Source: an uncultured Anaerotruncus sp.
GTDB lineage: Bacteria; Bacillota; Clostridia; Oscillospirales; Ruminococcaceae
Reading direction: 5' to 3'
NCBI RefSeq assembly: GCF_902490045.1
Contig: NZ_CABUCJ010000108.1
Span: 1 to 8,270 of the forward strand
DNA length: 8,270 nt
The position numbers and the translations under genes were made by a program. The notes beneath the pieces were generated by a model that saw only the letters and a program-made list of their open reading frames with translations, ran no database searches and had not been told where the DNA came from. Positions 1-6,219 of the stretch are shown here, piece after piece (the stretch's first letter is position 1; each line of letters opens with the position of its first letter).

Positions 1-597
1 CCCCTCGAGGCGGAGCTGGCTCGTATAGGAGCGGCCCACGTCGCCGCCGATCACGCCGATCCTCGTGTGCCCGCGGTCGATCAGGTAGTCGACCGCGCGG
101 CCCGCGGCCGCCGCGTCGTCGGTCGAGACGCTCGAAAGGTTCTGGAAGCCGAGCGCCCCGCCGGGGTTGGTGACGAGCACGCTCGGGATGCGGATCTGCC
201 CGAAGGTCTCCCGGAAATAGGAGAGGTTGCCGCCCAAAAAGAGGATCCCGAGCGGCTTCTGCTCCCGGCAGAGCAGCAGCGCGTGGCGCACCTCGTCCGA
301 GTCCTCGTCGAGGTAGTAGACCACGTCGGTGTAGCCCGCCGATTTGATGAGGTCCTGCATCCGCTCGACGATGGGTGCGAAGAGCATGTTGGAGGTGCCC
401 TTCACGACGACCGCGATGCTCTTGGTGGCCGTCTGCTTGAGGTGCTTGGCGTTGTTGTTGGGGATAAAGCCATGCGCGTCGATGACCGCCTGGATACGGG
501 CCTTGGTTTCGGCGCTGACGTCGGGGTGGTTGTTGAGCGCGCGGGAGACGGTGCTCACCGCGTACCCCGATTCCCTGGCAATGTCCTTGATCGTCAC
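1..597 (-). CDS. LacI/GalR-family transcriptional repressor (partial, C-terminus beyond left edge)
   Basis: The first 199 residues of a LacI-family regulator are encoded; the reading frame is open to the window edge. Residues 1-21 form the helix-turn-helix (TIKDIAR at 2-8, STVSRALNN at 15-23) and residues 46-55 the hinge segment (PNNNAKHLKQ). A periplasmic-binding-protein-like sugar-sensing domain begins at about residue 59 (SIAVVVKGT), continues through GILFLGG and the VLVTNPGG strand, and includes the DDAAAAGRAVDYLIDRGH and IGVIGGD motifs typical of the family. The start is GTG at 597, chosen because AGGGAGG at 606-612 sits 8 nt upstream and the HTH begins at residue 2. The gene lies 42 bp behind the second permease gene on the same strand, so it is probably the last gene of the sugar-uptake operon. 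It is the natural candidate to bind the operators at 3893-3927 and be released by a sugar ligand. The ligand cannot be read from the sequence. Confidence 0.95.
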   Translation of the reverse strand, partial: MTIKDIARESGYAVSTVSRALNNHPDVSAETKARIQAVIDAHGFIPNNNAKHLKQTATKSIAVVVKGTSNMLFAPIVERMQDLIKSAGYTDVVYYLDEDSDEVRHALLLCREQKPLGILFLGGNLSYFRETFGQIRIPSVLVTNPGGALGFQNLSSVSTDDAAAAGRAVDYLIDRGHTRIGVIGGDVGRSYTSQLRLEG

Positions 598-639
598 GTC
601 GCCGGCCTCCCTTCACGCGTCGTTGTGCTGGTTCCTATT

Positions 640-1497
640 TTACCCCTTTACCGCGCCCGCGACAACGCCCTTGATGATATATTTTTGGCAGACGAGATAA
701 AAAATGATGATCGGTATGATCGACAGCACGAGCACCGCCATCAGCGCGCCCATGTCGCGGGAGCCGTAGCCGCCCTGCAGATACTGGACCGCGATGGGGA
801 TGGTGCGGTACTTGTTGCCGATGATCAGGTAGGGCAGCAGGTAGTCGTTCCAGATCCACATGGCGTTGAGGATCGCGACAGTGATCGCGGTGGGCCGGAG
901 GATGGGGAAGACCACGAGGAAGAAGGTCTGGATGGGGTTGCAGCCGTCGATCATCGCGGCCTCCTCGATTTCGAGCGGGATCGATTTGACGAAGCCGCTG
1001 AACATGAAGACCGAAAGCCCCGCGCCGAAGCCGAGGTAGATGACGATGATTCCCACGGGGTTATCCAGGTGGAGCAGGTTGGCGATCTTGGACATCGGGA
1101 ACATGACCATCTGGAAGGGGACGATCATGCTGAAGACAAAGAGGTAATAGAGCGCGCCGGAAAACTTCCCCTTCGAGCGGATGATGTACCAGGCGGTCAT
1201 CGCGGTGAAGAGGATGATCGCCCCCACCGAAAAGACGGTGATGAAGAGGGAGTAGCCGAACGCCGAGAGGAATCCCGCCTTCTCGATGCCGCTCAGGTAA
1301 TTTTTGAACCCCACGAAGGTGGCGGGGCCGTCGGCGGTCTCGGTGAGGGTGGGGAGCCTGAAGGGCGCGTCGGAGATGAAGAACTGCCCCTTGAAGGAGT
1401 TCATCAGCACGACCAGGATGGGCGCGAGCACCAGCAGCGCGAGCAGGAGCATCAGGATGAAGATCACCGCGTTCGTGAATCTGCGTTTTTCCGCCAT
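640..1497 (-). CDS. Carbohydrate ABC transporter permease, MalG type
   Basis: A 285-residue inner-membrane permease of the binding-protein-dependent transport family (CUT1 sugar importers). It has an N-terminal membrane segment at about residues 10-32 and further segments spread over residues 85-270. The cytoplasmic EAA loop, which docks the ATPase, is at about 178-202 (EEAAMIDG followed by FPILRP). The C-terminus KGVVAGAVKG is typical of MalG-like subunits. The ATG at 1497 shares its A with the TGA stop of the upstream permease (TGATG), indicating translational coupling. A strong ribosome binding site (AAGGAGGTGG, 1505-1514) lies inside the end of that gene. It should pair with the MalF-like subunit and a separately encoded ATPase. 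Family assignment is firm; the sugar is unknown. Confidence 0.95.
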   Translation of the reverse strand: MAEKRRFTNAVIFILMLLLALLVLAPILVVLMNSFKGQFFISDAPFRLPTLTETADGPATFVGFKNYLSGIEKAGFLSAFGYSLFITVFSVGAIILFTAMTAWYIIRSKGKFSGALYYLFVFSMIVPFQMVMFPMSKIANLLHLDNPVGIIVIYLGFGAGLSVFMFSGFVKSIPLEIEEAAMIDGCNPIQTFFLVVFPILRPTAITVAILNAMWIWNDYLLPYLIIGNKYRTIPIAVQYLQGGYGSRDMGALMAVLVLSIIPIIIFYLVCQKYIIKGVVAGAVKG

Positions 1498-2342
1498 CAG
1501 TTCTCCACCTCCTTCCTGCGGGTGAGCATGAGCTGGGTAAAGGCGATCACGCCGACGACGATGAAGAAGACGGTCGCCTTGGCCTGGCCGACCCCCTCGA
1601 AGCCGACGCGCCCGTAGAAGGTGTTGTAGATGTCGAGCGCGAGCATCTGGGTCTCCTTGGCCGGCGCGCCGCCGGTGAGCGCGAAGTTCTGGTCAAAGAG
1701 CTTGAAGGAGTTGGTGAGGGTGAGGAAGGTGCAGATGGTGATCGAGGGCATCACGTTGGGAATCGTGACGTGGATGAGCGACTGCCAGCCGGACGCGCCG
1801 TCGATGGCCGCCGCCTCGGTCAGCTCGCCCGAGATGTTCTGGATGCCCGCGATGTAGATGACCATCATATAGCCCACAAGCTGCCAGTTCATCAGCACGA
1901 CCAGCCCCCAGAAGCCGTATTTGGCCGAGAAGGTGATGTCCACCCCGAAGCGGAGCAGGAAGCCGTTGATGATGATCTGCCAGATGTAGCCGAGCACGAT
2001 GCCGCCGATGAGGTTGGGCATGAAGAAGACGGTGCGGAAGAGGTTGGTGCCCCTCATCGCGCGGGTGAGCAGCATGGCGAGCGCGAAGGCGAGCAGGTTG
2101 ATGGTGACCACCGAAACGACGGTGAATTTCACGGTAAACCACAGGGCGTTGAGGAAGTCCCTGCTGCCGGTAAACGCCTTGACATAGTTGGAAAGCCCCA
2201 CCCACTGGGTGTTGGTCACCGTTGTGAACTCGGTAAACGAGAGGTAGACGCCCATCACGAACGGGATGAGAAACGATACGGCGAACGCGATGAACGTCGG
2301 CAGCGCGAAGAAGGCGAAATACTTTCTCAGCGTTTTTGACAT
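1497..2342 (-). CDS. Carbohydrate ABC transporter permease, MalF type
   Basis: A 281-residue permease that forms the other half of the transmembrane channel. Membrane segments are visible at about residues 8-33, 66-93, 104-126, 145-167, 200-215 and 255-273. The EAA loop is at 173-197 (ELTEAAAIDGASG then IPNVMP). I start it at the ATG at 2342, where AGGAGGGG lies 5 nt upstream (the AGGAGG core 7 nt). An in-frame upstream start at 2381 would add 13 non-membrane residues, has no ribosome binding site and would run through the hairpin at 2370-2399, so I reject it. The gene sits 89 bp behind the binding-protein gene and overlaps the next permease by one base. CUT1-type importer membership is secure; the substrate is not determined. 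Confidence 0.95.
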   Translation of the reverse strand: MSKTLRKYFAFFALPTFIAFAVSFLIPFVMGVYLSFTEFTTVTNTQWVGLSNYVKAFTGSRDFLNALWFTVKFTVVSVVTINLLAFALAMLLTRAMRGTNLFRTVFFMPNLIGGIVLGYIWQIIINGFLLRFGVDITFSAKYGFWGLVVLMNWQLVGYMMVIYIAGIQNISGELTEAAAIDGASGWQSLIHVTIPNVMPSITICTFLTLTNSFKLFDQNFALTGGAPAKETQMLALDIYNTFYGRVGFEGVGQAKATVFFIVVGVIAFTQLMLTRRKEVEN

Positions 2343-2369
2343 GACATCCCCTCCTGTCGGATAACAAAT

Positions 2370-2399
2370 GCCGTCCCGCACCGCGGGGTGCGGGACGGC
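2370..2399 (-). terminator. Intercistronic GC-rich hairpin between binding-protein and permease genes
   Basis: A perfect 13-bp inverted repeat (2370-2382 with 2387-2399) around a 4-nt loop lies 32 bp after the binding-protein stop codon and 27 bp before the first permease start. On the transcribed strand only a weak T-rich stretch (ATTTGTT) follows, so full termination is doubtful. Stem-loops here in sugar ABC operons commonly act as leaky terminators or 3' mRNA stabilisers, raising the binding protein above the permeases. That role is inferred. Confidence 0.7.
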
Positions 2400-2431
2400 G
2401 GGAAACGCAGCGGATGGGACTTTGCCCGCTG

Positions 2432-3829
2432 TTACATGCTGCTTTCAGTCTTCCACTCGTCAACGACCAGCGTCTTAACGTCGTCCCACGTCTTGGTGCC
2501 CTGCGCGTACTGGAGCAGCGCGGCGCCGAAGTCGTCCTTGAAGGTCTGGCTCGGGAAGACGAGGAACGCGCTCCACGGCACGGAGGAGACGCCCTCCTTG
2601 CTCATCCAGGCGCTGACTTCCCTGGCGAGCGGGTCGGTCGGGCGCTCATCCTCGGCGAAGGTGTCGAACGGGGCGATGAAGCCGAGCTTGTTGGTGACGA
2701 ATTCCTTACCGGTGTCGGAGGAATAGAGCCAGTAGATGAAGTCGGCCGCGAGCTTCTGCTTATCGGCGGGCGCCTGGCTGTTGATCGCAAAGAAGTTCTC
2801 GGTGCCCACGCAGATGCCCTGGGACTCCTCGCCCTCCGCGCCGATGTAGATCGGCATGAACTTGATGTCCTCCTCCTTGACGGTGTTGCCTTCGACCTCG
2901 GCGATCTGGCTCCACGCCCAGTTGCCGTTCTGGACCATCGCGCACTGTCCGAGCGCGAATTCCGCCATCGAGTCGGCGACCTGCTTGCTGCCGAGCAGCT
3001 TGGGATCGACGGTCGAATTGTTCAGGTAGAGGTCGAAGATGTTCTTGTAGTTGTCGCCGTACTGGAAGGTGATCTCCTTGGTGGCGTCGGTCGAAAGGTC
3101 GACGTTGTTGGCCTCGAACTCATAGTGGATGGGCAGGTTGGCCAGATGGGTCTGCCAGCGCCAGTCCTCGCCGGGCTTGAGGGAGGTGGAGGCGAAGACG
3201 CCCTTGATGCCGAGCTGGTCCTTCTTGGCGGTCATGTCCTCGACGACCTCCTTGAGCTTCTGGAAGCTCCGGATCTCATCCATCGATTTGGCCTTCGCGC
3301 CGTCGAGGGCGAAATACTTCTCCATGATCGCGTTGTTGTAGATGATGCCGTAGCCCTCGACCACGTAGGGGATGCCGACGACCTTGTCGCCGTCGGTGAT
3401 CGCCAGGCCCTTGTCGGTCAGGTGCTGGTAGAGCTCGGTGCCGGAGAGGTCGGCGCAGTAGTCCTTCCAGTTGGCGTAGCCCTTGGGGCCGTTGATCTGG
3501 AAGAGGACGGGGGCGTCCGCCTTGGCGATCTCGGATTTGAGCGTCTGCTCGTAGGTGCCCGACGCGGCGGTCACGACGTGCAGCTTGACGCCCGTCTCCG
3601 CCTCGTAGGCCGCCGCGATCTCGTCATAGACCGGGGCGATCTCGGGCTTGAAGTTGAGGTAGTAGAGCTCGCCGCCCGCGGAAGGCTGGGCGGCCTGGTC
3701 GCCCGTGGCCGTGCCGCTGGGGTCGGCCGCCGGGGTGCTCGGGGTACTGGCGTCGCCGCCGGTCGAGCCGCAGGCCGCCAGCGTGGCGAGCATTGCAATC
3801 GCAAGGATCAGTGCCAATAGTTTTTTCAT
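2432..3829 (-). CDS. Sugar ABC transporter substrate-binding lipoprotein (family 1)
   Basis: A 465-residue extracellular solute-binding protein that captures a carbohydrate outside the membrane and delivers it to the two permeases. It has a lipoprotein signal: MKK, a hydrophobic stretch at residues 4-16 and the lipobox LAAC with the lipidated cysteine at 20. A Ser/Thr/Pro/Gly/Ala-rich tether runs to about residue 54. The mature two-lobed fold begins near YYLNFKPE, with AAAYEAETGVKL, the VVGIPYVVEGYGIIYN stretch, and the ALGQCAMVQNGNWAW stretch typical of family 1 binding proteins. Aromatic residues (WRWQTH, NWAW) are consistent with sugar stacking. The ATG at 3829 has AGGAGG at 3838-3843, 8 nt upstream. 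It is the first gene of the operon, behind a regulated promoter and followed by a hairpin. The sugar cannot be inferred. Confidence 0.96.
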   Translation of the reverse strand: MKKLLALILAIAMLATLAACGSTGGDASTPSTPAADPSGTATGDQAAQPSAGGELYYLNFKPEIAPVYDEIAAAYEAETGVKLHVVTAASGTYEQTLKSEIAKADAPVLFQINGPKGYANWKDYCADLSGTELYQHLTDKGLAITDGDKVVGIPYVVEGYGIIYNNAIMEKYFALDGAKAKSMDEIRSFQKLKEVVEDMTAKKDQLGIKGVFASTSLKPGEDWRWQTHLANLPIHYEFEANNVDLSTDATKEITFQYGDNYKNIFDLYLNNSTVDPKLLGSKQVADSMAEFALGQCAMVQNGNWAWSQIAEVEGNTVKEEDIKFMPIYIGAEGEESQGICVGTENFFAINSQAPADKQKLAADFIYWLYSSDTGKEFVTNKLGFIAPFDTFAEDERPTDPLAREVSAWMSKEGVSSVPWSAFLVFPSQTFKDDFGAALLQYAQGTKTWDDVKTLVVDEWKTESSM

Positions 3830-3892
3830 TCTGGTTTCCTCCTGTTATCGGTTGTGTGTACGGATCAAACCATAGGACTGCAATTGTTTTCT

Positions 3893-3927
3893 GAAACGTT
3901 TCCGGTAACGCTACCGGAAACGTTTCC
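3893..3927. promoter_or_regulatory. Tandem LacI-family operators nested in a 34-bp palindrome
   Basis: Two CG-centred palindromes, GAAACGTTTC (3893-3902) and GGAAACGTTTCC (3916-3927), lie 24 bp apart centre to centre. Between them CCGGTA-ACGC-TACCGG (3902-3917) is a third dyad centred exactly halfway. Bases 3893-3926 form one inverted repeat with 16 of 17 pairs matching. CG-centred palindromes of this kind are the usual operators of LacI-family repressors. They begin about 7 bp downstream of the predicted transcription start, a blocking position, and the likely ligand is the LacI protein encoded at 1-597. They do not match the cre consensus because the outer TG/CA is out of register. Confidence 0.85.
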
Positions 3928-3942
3928 AGTTGACGCTTTCAA
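3928..3942 (-). promoter_or_regulatory. cre-like box (CcpA catabolite repression) at the start site
   Basis: The minus strand reads TTGAAAGCGTCAACT, which fits the cre consensus WTGNAARCGNWWWCW at 14 of 15 positions (C instead of W at position 11). It touches the end of the -10 box and covers the predicted +1, a standard position for CcpA repression. The match is seen in the sequence; CcpA control is inferred. Confidence 0.6.
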
Positions 3943-3969
3943 TATATCCTCTCTGGAAAAAAAGTGCAA
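3941..3969 (-). promoter_or_regulatory. Vegetative (sigma-A) promoter of the sugar ABC operon
   Basis: On the minus strand TTGCAC (3969-3964) and TATATT (3946-3941) are separated by exactly 17 bp, with a T7 run in the spacer. Transcription would begin near 3934, giving a leader of about 105 nt before the binding-protein start, with the operators inside the leader. Confidence 0.75.
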
Positions 3970-4229
3970 GGGCCTTTAATGAAAAATAGCGGGATACCTA
4001 AACATATCCAAACTCTTTTAGATAACGTGCACAATTTTTCCATTGCCCGCGCGCGTCGGCGCGGCGCCTGTGGATTATTTTACGCCAAGCCAAAGGAATT
4101 ATTGATCGAAAAGCAAATTTTCATGCAGCCTCCCCCGGAAAAACGCGGCTTTTTCGCCGCGCGCCCGCGTTCTTTTACAAAATACAGCCGCATATAGATT
4201 AGTAGACAGAACGCAGGGGAGGTTTCGCT
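3970..4229. other. Non-coding stretch between the ABC operon promoter and spoIIID
   Basis: About 260 bp of mixed AT-rich and GC-rich sequence without a credible gene; the open frames here lack ribosome binding sites and recognisable protein character. A weak 6-bp hairpin (CGCGGC at 4144-4149 with GCCGCG at 4156-4161) and a GC-rich block at 4047-4070 are the only structures. CATATAGAT at 4191-4199 faintly resembles a sigma-E -10 element, expected for spoIIID, but I see no matching -35 at the right distance. Confidence 0.5.
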
Positions 4230-4490
4230 TTGAAAGGTTTGCCGGAGGAGCGCGCGATCACGTTCGCCCACTATATCATTGACAACAACACCACCGTACG
4301 GGCTACCGCCAAGGAATTTCATATATCGAAATCGACGGTACACAAGGACGTCACCGACCGGCTCAAAAAGATCAACCCGCTGGTATACGCGCAGGTCAAA
4401 GAGGTGCTCGACCGCAACAAGTCAGAGCGCCACATCCGCGGCGGCATTGCCACCCGGGAGAAATACGCGCGCCTCAAAACCCACGCCTGA
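4230..4490 (+). CDS. spoIIID: Sporulation transcriptional regulator SpoIIID
   Basis: An 86-residue DNA-binding protein. In endospore formers SpoIIID acts in the mother cell, switching some sigma-E genes off and others on before sigma-K activity. The helix-turn-helix lies at about residues 22-44 (TVRATAKEFHISKSTVHKDV), nearly identical in pattern to Bacillus SpoIIID. It is followed by the family signature INP...VKEVLD at 48-61 and RHIRGG.AT..KY at 68-79, the basic C-terminal DNA-contacting helix. The length matches the family (about 80-95). Translation starts at TTG 4230, with AGGGGAGG at 4215-4222 placed 7 nt upstream; no ATG fits. The gene stands alone and is followed directly by a strong terminator. 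Its presence implies an endospore-forming host, or a lineage that recently was one. Confidence 0.97.
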   Translation: MKGLPEERAITFAHYIIDNNTTVRATAKEFHISKSTVHKDVTDRLKKINPLVYAQVKEVLDRNKSERHIRGGIATREKYARLKTHA

Positions 4491-4508
4491 TCAAGCAGAA
4501 CCGGAAAA

Positions 4509-4550
4509 GGCCCGCCGCGGATGCGTCTGCATCCGCGGCGGGCCCTGTTC
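4509..4550. terminator. Bidirectional rho-independent terminator between spoIIID and the YjbQ operon
   Basis: A perfect 16-bp GC-rich stem (4509-4524 with 4529-4544) with a 4-nt GTCT loop lies between two convergent genes. The plus strand continues CTGTTCTTT after the stem, and the minus strand continues TTTTCC, so it can end transcripts from both sides. Confidence 0.9.
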
Positions 4551-4554
4551 TTTA

Positions 4555-4944
4555 TCAGAGCGGTTTCACGTAGAAGCGCCGGGTGCGAGGGCCGTCGAAC
4601 TCGCAGAAGTAGACCGCCTGCCACACGCCGAGCGCCGGCCGGCCGTCTTCGACCGGCAGAAGCACCCCCGATCCCACCGCGCTCGCCCGGAGGTGGGCGG
4701 CGGAGTTGCCCTCCATGTGGCGGAACTCCGGCCGGTCGGGGTAGGCCCGCTCGAGCCCGAGCAGCATGTCGGACACGACGTCGGGGTCGCTGTTTTCGTT
4801 GATCGTGATCCCCGCGGTCGTGTGCGGGCAGTAGACGAGGCAGGCGCCGTCGGCGAGGCCGCAGGCCGCGATCGCCTCGCACACCCGCGCGGTTACGTTG
4901 TAGAAGCCCTGCCGGCCCGTCTGAAGCGTGTATTCACAGAGCAT
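4555..4944 (-). CDS. yjbQ: YjbQ/UPF0047 family protein, canonical form (secondary thiamine-phosphate synthase-like)
   Basis: A 129-residue protein of the YjbQ/UPF0047 family, small soluble trimeric beta-barrel proteins. Members show weak thiamine-phosphate synthase activity, but the true role is unsettled. All signature elements are present: CPHTTAGITINEN (39-51, with His41, Glu50 and Asn51), HMEGNSAAHLRAS (76-88, with His76, Glu78, Asn80 and His84), GVWQAVYFCEFDGPR (106-120). Length is normal for the family. I place the start at ATG 4944, with GGGAGG about 9 nt upstream; a longer in-frame extension adds low-complexity residues that overlap the upstream gene and lack family similarity. The start overlaps the end of the nitroreductase gene by 11 nt, so translation is probably coupled. 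It is the last gene of a three-gene operon that also encodes a divergent paralogue. Confidence 0.93.
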   Translation of the reverse strand: MLCEYTLQTGRQGFYNVTARVCEAIAACGLADGACLVYCPHTTAGITINENSDPDVVSDMLLGLERAYPDRPEFRHMEGNSAAHLRASAVGSGVLLPVEDGRPALGVWQAVYFCEFDGPRTRRFYVKPL

Positions 4945-5686
4945 CCGTTCCCGCCTCCCCGCCGCGCAGATACACGCCGCCGCTCCCCGGCTTCCAGCTT
5001 CCGCCTCCCGCGCCGATCTCAAAATGCAGCTTCGCGATGCCGAGGTCGACCGCCTGGAGGGAGGCGTAATCGGGGACCGACGCGCTGACCGCGCCGTCCC
5101 GCCAGGAGAAGGCGGCCGGCTGCCGGTTGAGGGCGGACGGCGCGCGCCGGACTGCCCGCATCCCGACCATAAACCAACCGGGCGGCGTCTCCCCGCCCGC
5201 GTCGTAAAGCGCCTCCAGCGGCTTGGTCGAACGGCGGGCCACCCGGCGGATCAGCCGCTCCTTCCCGCCGGGCTCCCCGGCGACGTGCCCGACCGTGATC
5301 ACACAGACGAGCTCCTCTTCGGGGAGCAGGCGGCAGGGGCAGGCCGCGCGATCAAAGGTGCCGCCCACCCAGCAGGTGCCGAGCCCGAGCTTGACGGCCT
5401 CCAGGACGAGCTTCTCCCCCCAGTAGCCCACCTTCTCCCGCAGGCAGAGGTCGGCGCGCCTGCCCGCCATCGCGAAATAACTGTTGACGCCCGAAAACAT
5501 CCCATAGCTGCGGCGAAAGCCCCGGAAGGCCTCCGCGCCCTCCCGGACAAGCTCGATGCGCAGCCCGGCGCGCCGGTTGTACTCTCCCACCAGCGTGAGC
5601 AGCGCCCCCGAGGTGAAGGGCTCGAGCGGCGTCTCCAGATAGCTGCGGCGGGAAATCCGCCGTTCAACGGCCTCCAGGTCGGTCAT
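4934..5686 (-). CDS. Nitroreductase family protein (TM1586-like, FMN-dependent)
   Basis: A 250-residue flavoprotein of the putative-nitroreductase branch in which two nitroreductase-like halves are fused in one chain (TM1586 type). The N-terminal SRRSYLETP (12-20) is the FMN-phosphate-binding arginine motif. GLGTCWVGGTFDR (101-113) matches the conserved flavin-site loop, APSALNRQPAAF (182-193) is the second-half signature, and DLGIAKLHFEI (214-224) is the usual C-terminal helix. Length suits the family. The start is ATG 5686, with GGGGAG 7 nt upstream; a TTG at 5701 would add five residues but overlaps the previous gene. The TGA of the upstream gene is 4 nt away, and the 3' end overlaps the next gene by 11 nt, so all three are one transcription unit. 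Substrates of this branch are mostly unknown; reduction of quinones, nitro compounds or enones is possible. Its pairing with two YjbQ proteins is unusual. Confidence 0.9.
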   Translation of the reverse strand: MTDLEAVERRISRRSYLETPLEPFTSGALLTLVGEYNRRAGLRIELVREGAEAFRGFRRSYGMFSGVNSYFAMAGRRADLCLREKVGYWGEKLVLEAVKLGLGTCWVGGTFDRAACPCRLLPEEELVCVITVGHVAGEPGGKERLIRRVARRSTKPLEALYDAGGETPPGWFMVGMRAVRRAPSALNRQPAAFSWRDGAVSASVPDYASLQAVDLGIAKLHFEIGAGGGSWKPGSGGVYLRGGEAGTDAL

Positions 5687-5690
5687 ATCC

Positions 5691-6107
5691 TCACTCCCCA
5701 ATAATCTTGATCAGCACCCGCTTGTCGCGTTTGCCGTCGAATTCAAAATAAAAGATCTGTTCCCACGTCCCGAAATCGAGCCTGCCGTCCGTCACGGCCA
5801 CGACCGCCTCCCGGCCCATGACCGTCCGCTTGAGGTGGGCGTCGGCGTTGTCCTCATAGCCGTTGTGGCGGTACTGCCCGTAGGGCTTTTCGGGCGCGAG
5901 CTTTTCCAGCCACACCTCATAGTCGTGGTGCAGCCCGCTTTCATCGTCGTTGATGAAGACGCTCGCCGTGATGTTCATCGCGTTCGCGAGCAGCAGCCCC
6001 TCCCTGATTCCGCTCTCCCGCAGCGCCTCCTCGACCTGCGGCGTGATGTTGACGAGCCCGCGCCGGGCGGGCAGGTGGAAATGCAGCTCCTTACGGTAGG
6101 ATTTCAT
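5691..6107 (-). CDS. YjbQ/UPF0047 family protein, divergent paralogue
   Basis: A 138-residue protein of the same superfamily as the gene at 4555-4944, but of the subfamily with [19 protein letters not shown] (46-64), [14 protein letters not shown] (81-94), and [17 protein letters not shown] (111-127). The YjbQ fold is clear, yet the histidine of the PHTT motif in its partner (His41) is replaced by Asn45 (NAMNITAS). His81, Asp86, Asn87 and His91 of the second motif remain. The start at ATG 6107 is set by the onset of family similarity and AAGGGGG about 9 nt upstream; an in-frame ATG at 6197 lies upstream of the promoter and is rejected. First gene of the operon, 4 nt ahead of the nitroreductase gene. 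Biochemical role unknown. Confidence 0.9.
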   Translation of the reverse strand: MKSYRKELHFHLPARRGLVNITPQVEEALRESGIREGLLLANAMNITASVFINDDESGLHHDYEVWLEKLAPEKPYGQYRHNGYEDNADAHLKRTVMGREAVVAVTDGRLDFGTWEQIFYFEFDGKRDKRVLIKIIGE

Positions 6108-6129
6108 CGGCAGCGCCCCCTTCGCATCT

Positions 6130-6158
6130 ATTATAACACGCGCCCCCACCCGGTACAA
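6130..6158 (-). promoter_or_regulatory. Promoter of the YjbQ-nitroreductase-YjbQ operon
   Basis: On the minus strand TTGTAC (6158-6153) and a perfect TATAAT (6135-6130) are separated by 17 bp. Transcription would begin near 6123, leaving a leader of only about 16 nt that just accommodates the ribosome binding site. No operator-like dyad is seen around it, which suggests fairly constitutive expression. Confidence 0.75.
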
Positions 6159-6176
6159 CGCCGCGGCCGGACATCT

Positions 6177-6219
6177 TTTGTTCATTGTTCCGGCCACAGA
6201 CGGGACACAGTTTGTTCAT
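6177..6219 (+). repeat. 9-bp direct repeat upstream of the MATE gene
   Basis: TTTGTTCAT occurs at 6177-6185 and again at 6211-6219, 34 bp apart, in the intergenic region between two divergent transcription units. The second copy overlaps the candidate -35 region of the MATE promoter. It may be a pair of regulator sites; no regulator gene for them is visible. Confidence 0.4.

Noticed and set aside
67..1617. Long plus-strand open frame of 516 codons opposite the permease and LacI genes
   Set aside because: It is antisense to three well-supported genes, has biased E/D/H/R/V composition without domains, and no ribosome binding site. It is a typical shadow frame in high-G+C DNA.
2343..2381. N-terminal extension of the MalF-like permease from an upstream ATG at 2381
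   Set aside because: The extension overlaps the perfect hairpin at 2370-2399 and has no ribosome binding site, while the ATG at 2342 has an ideal one.
2414..3820. Plus-strand open frame of 468 codons opposite the binding-protein gene
   Set aside because: Antisense shadow of a gene with an intact lipoprotein signal and fold; low-complexity L/V/G/D/E composition.
3964..4343. Short open frames on both strands in the region before spoIIID
   Set aside because: They lack ribosome binding sites and coherent protein features, and one is antisense to spoIIID.
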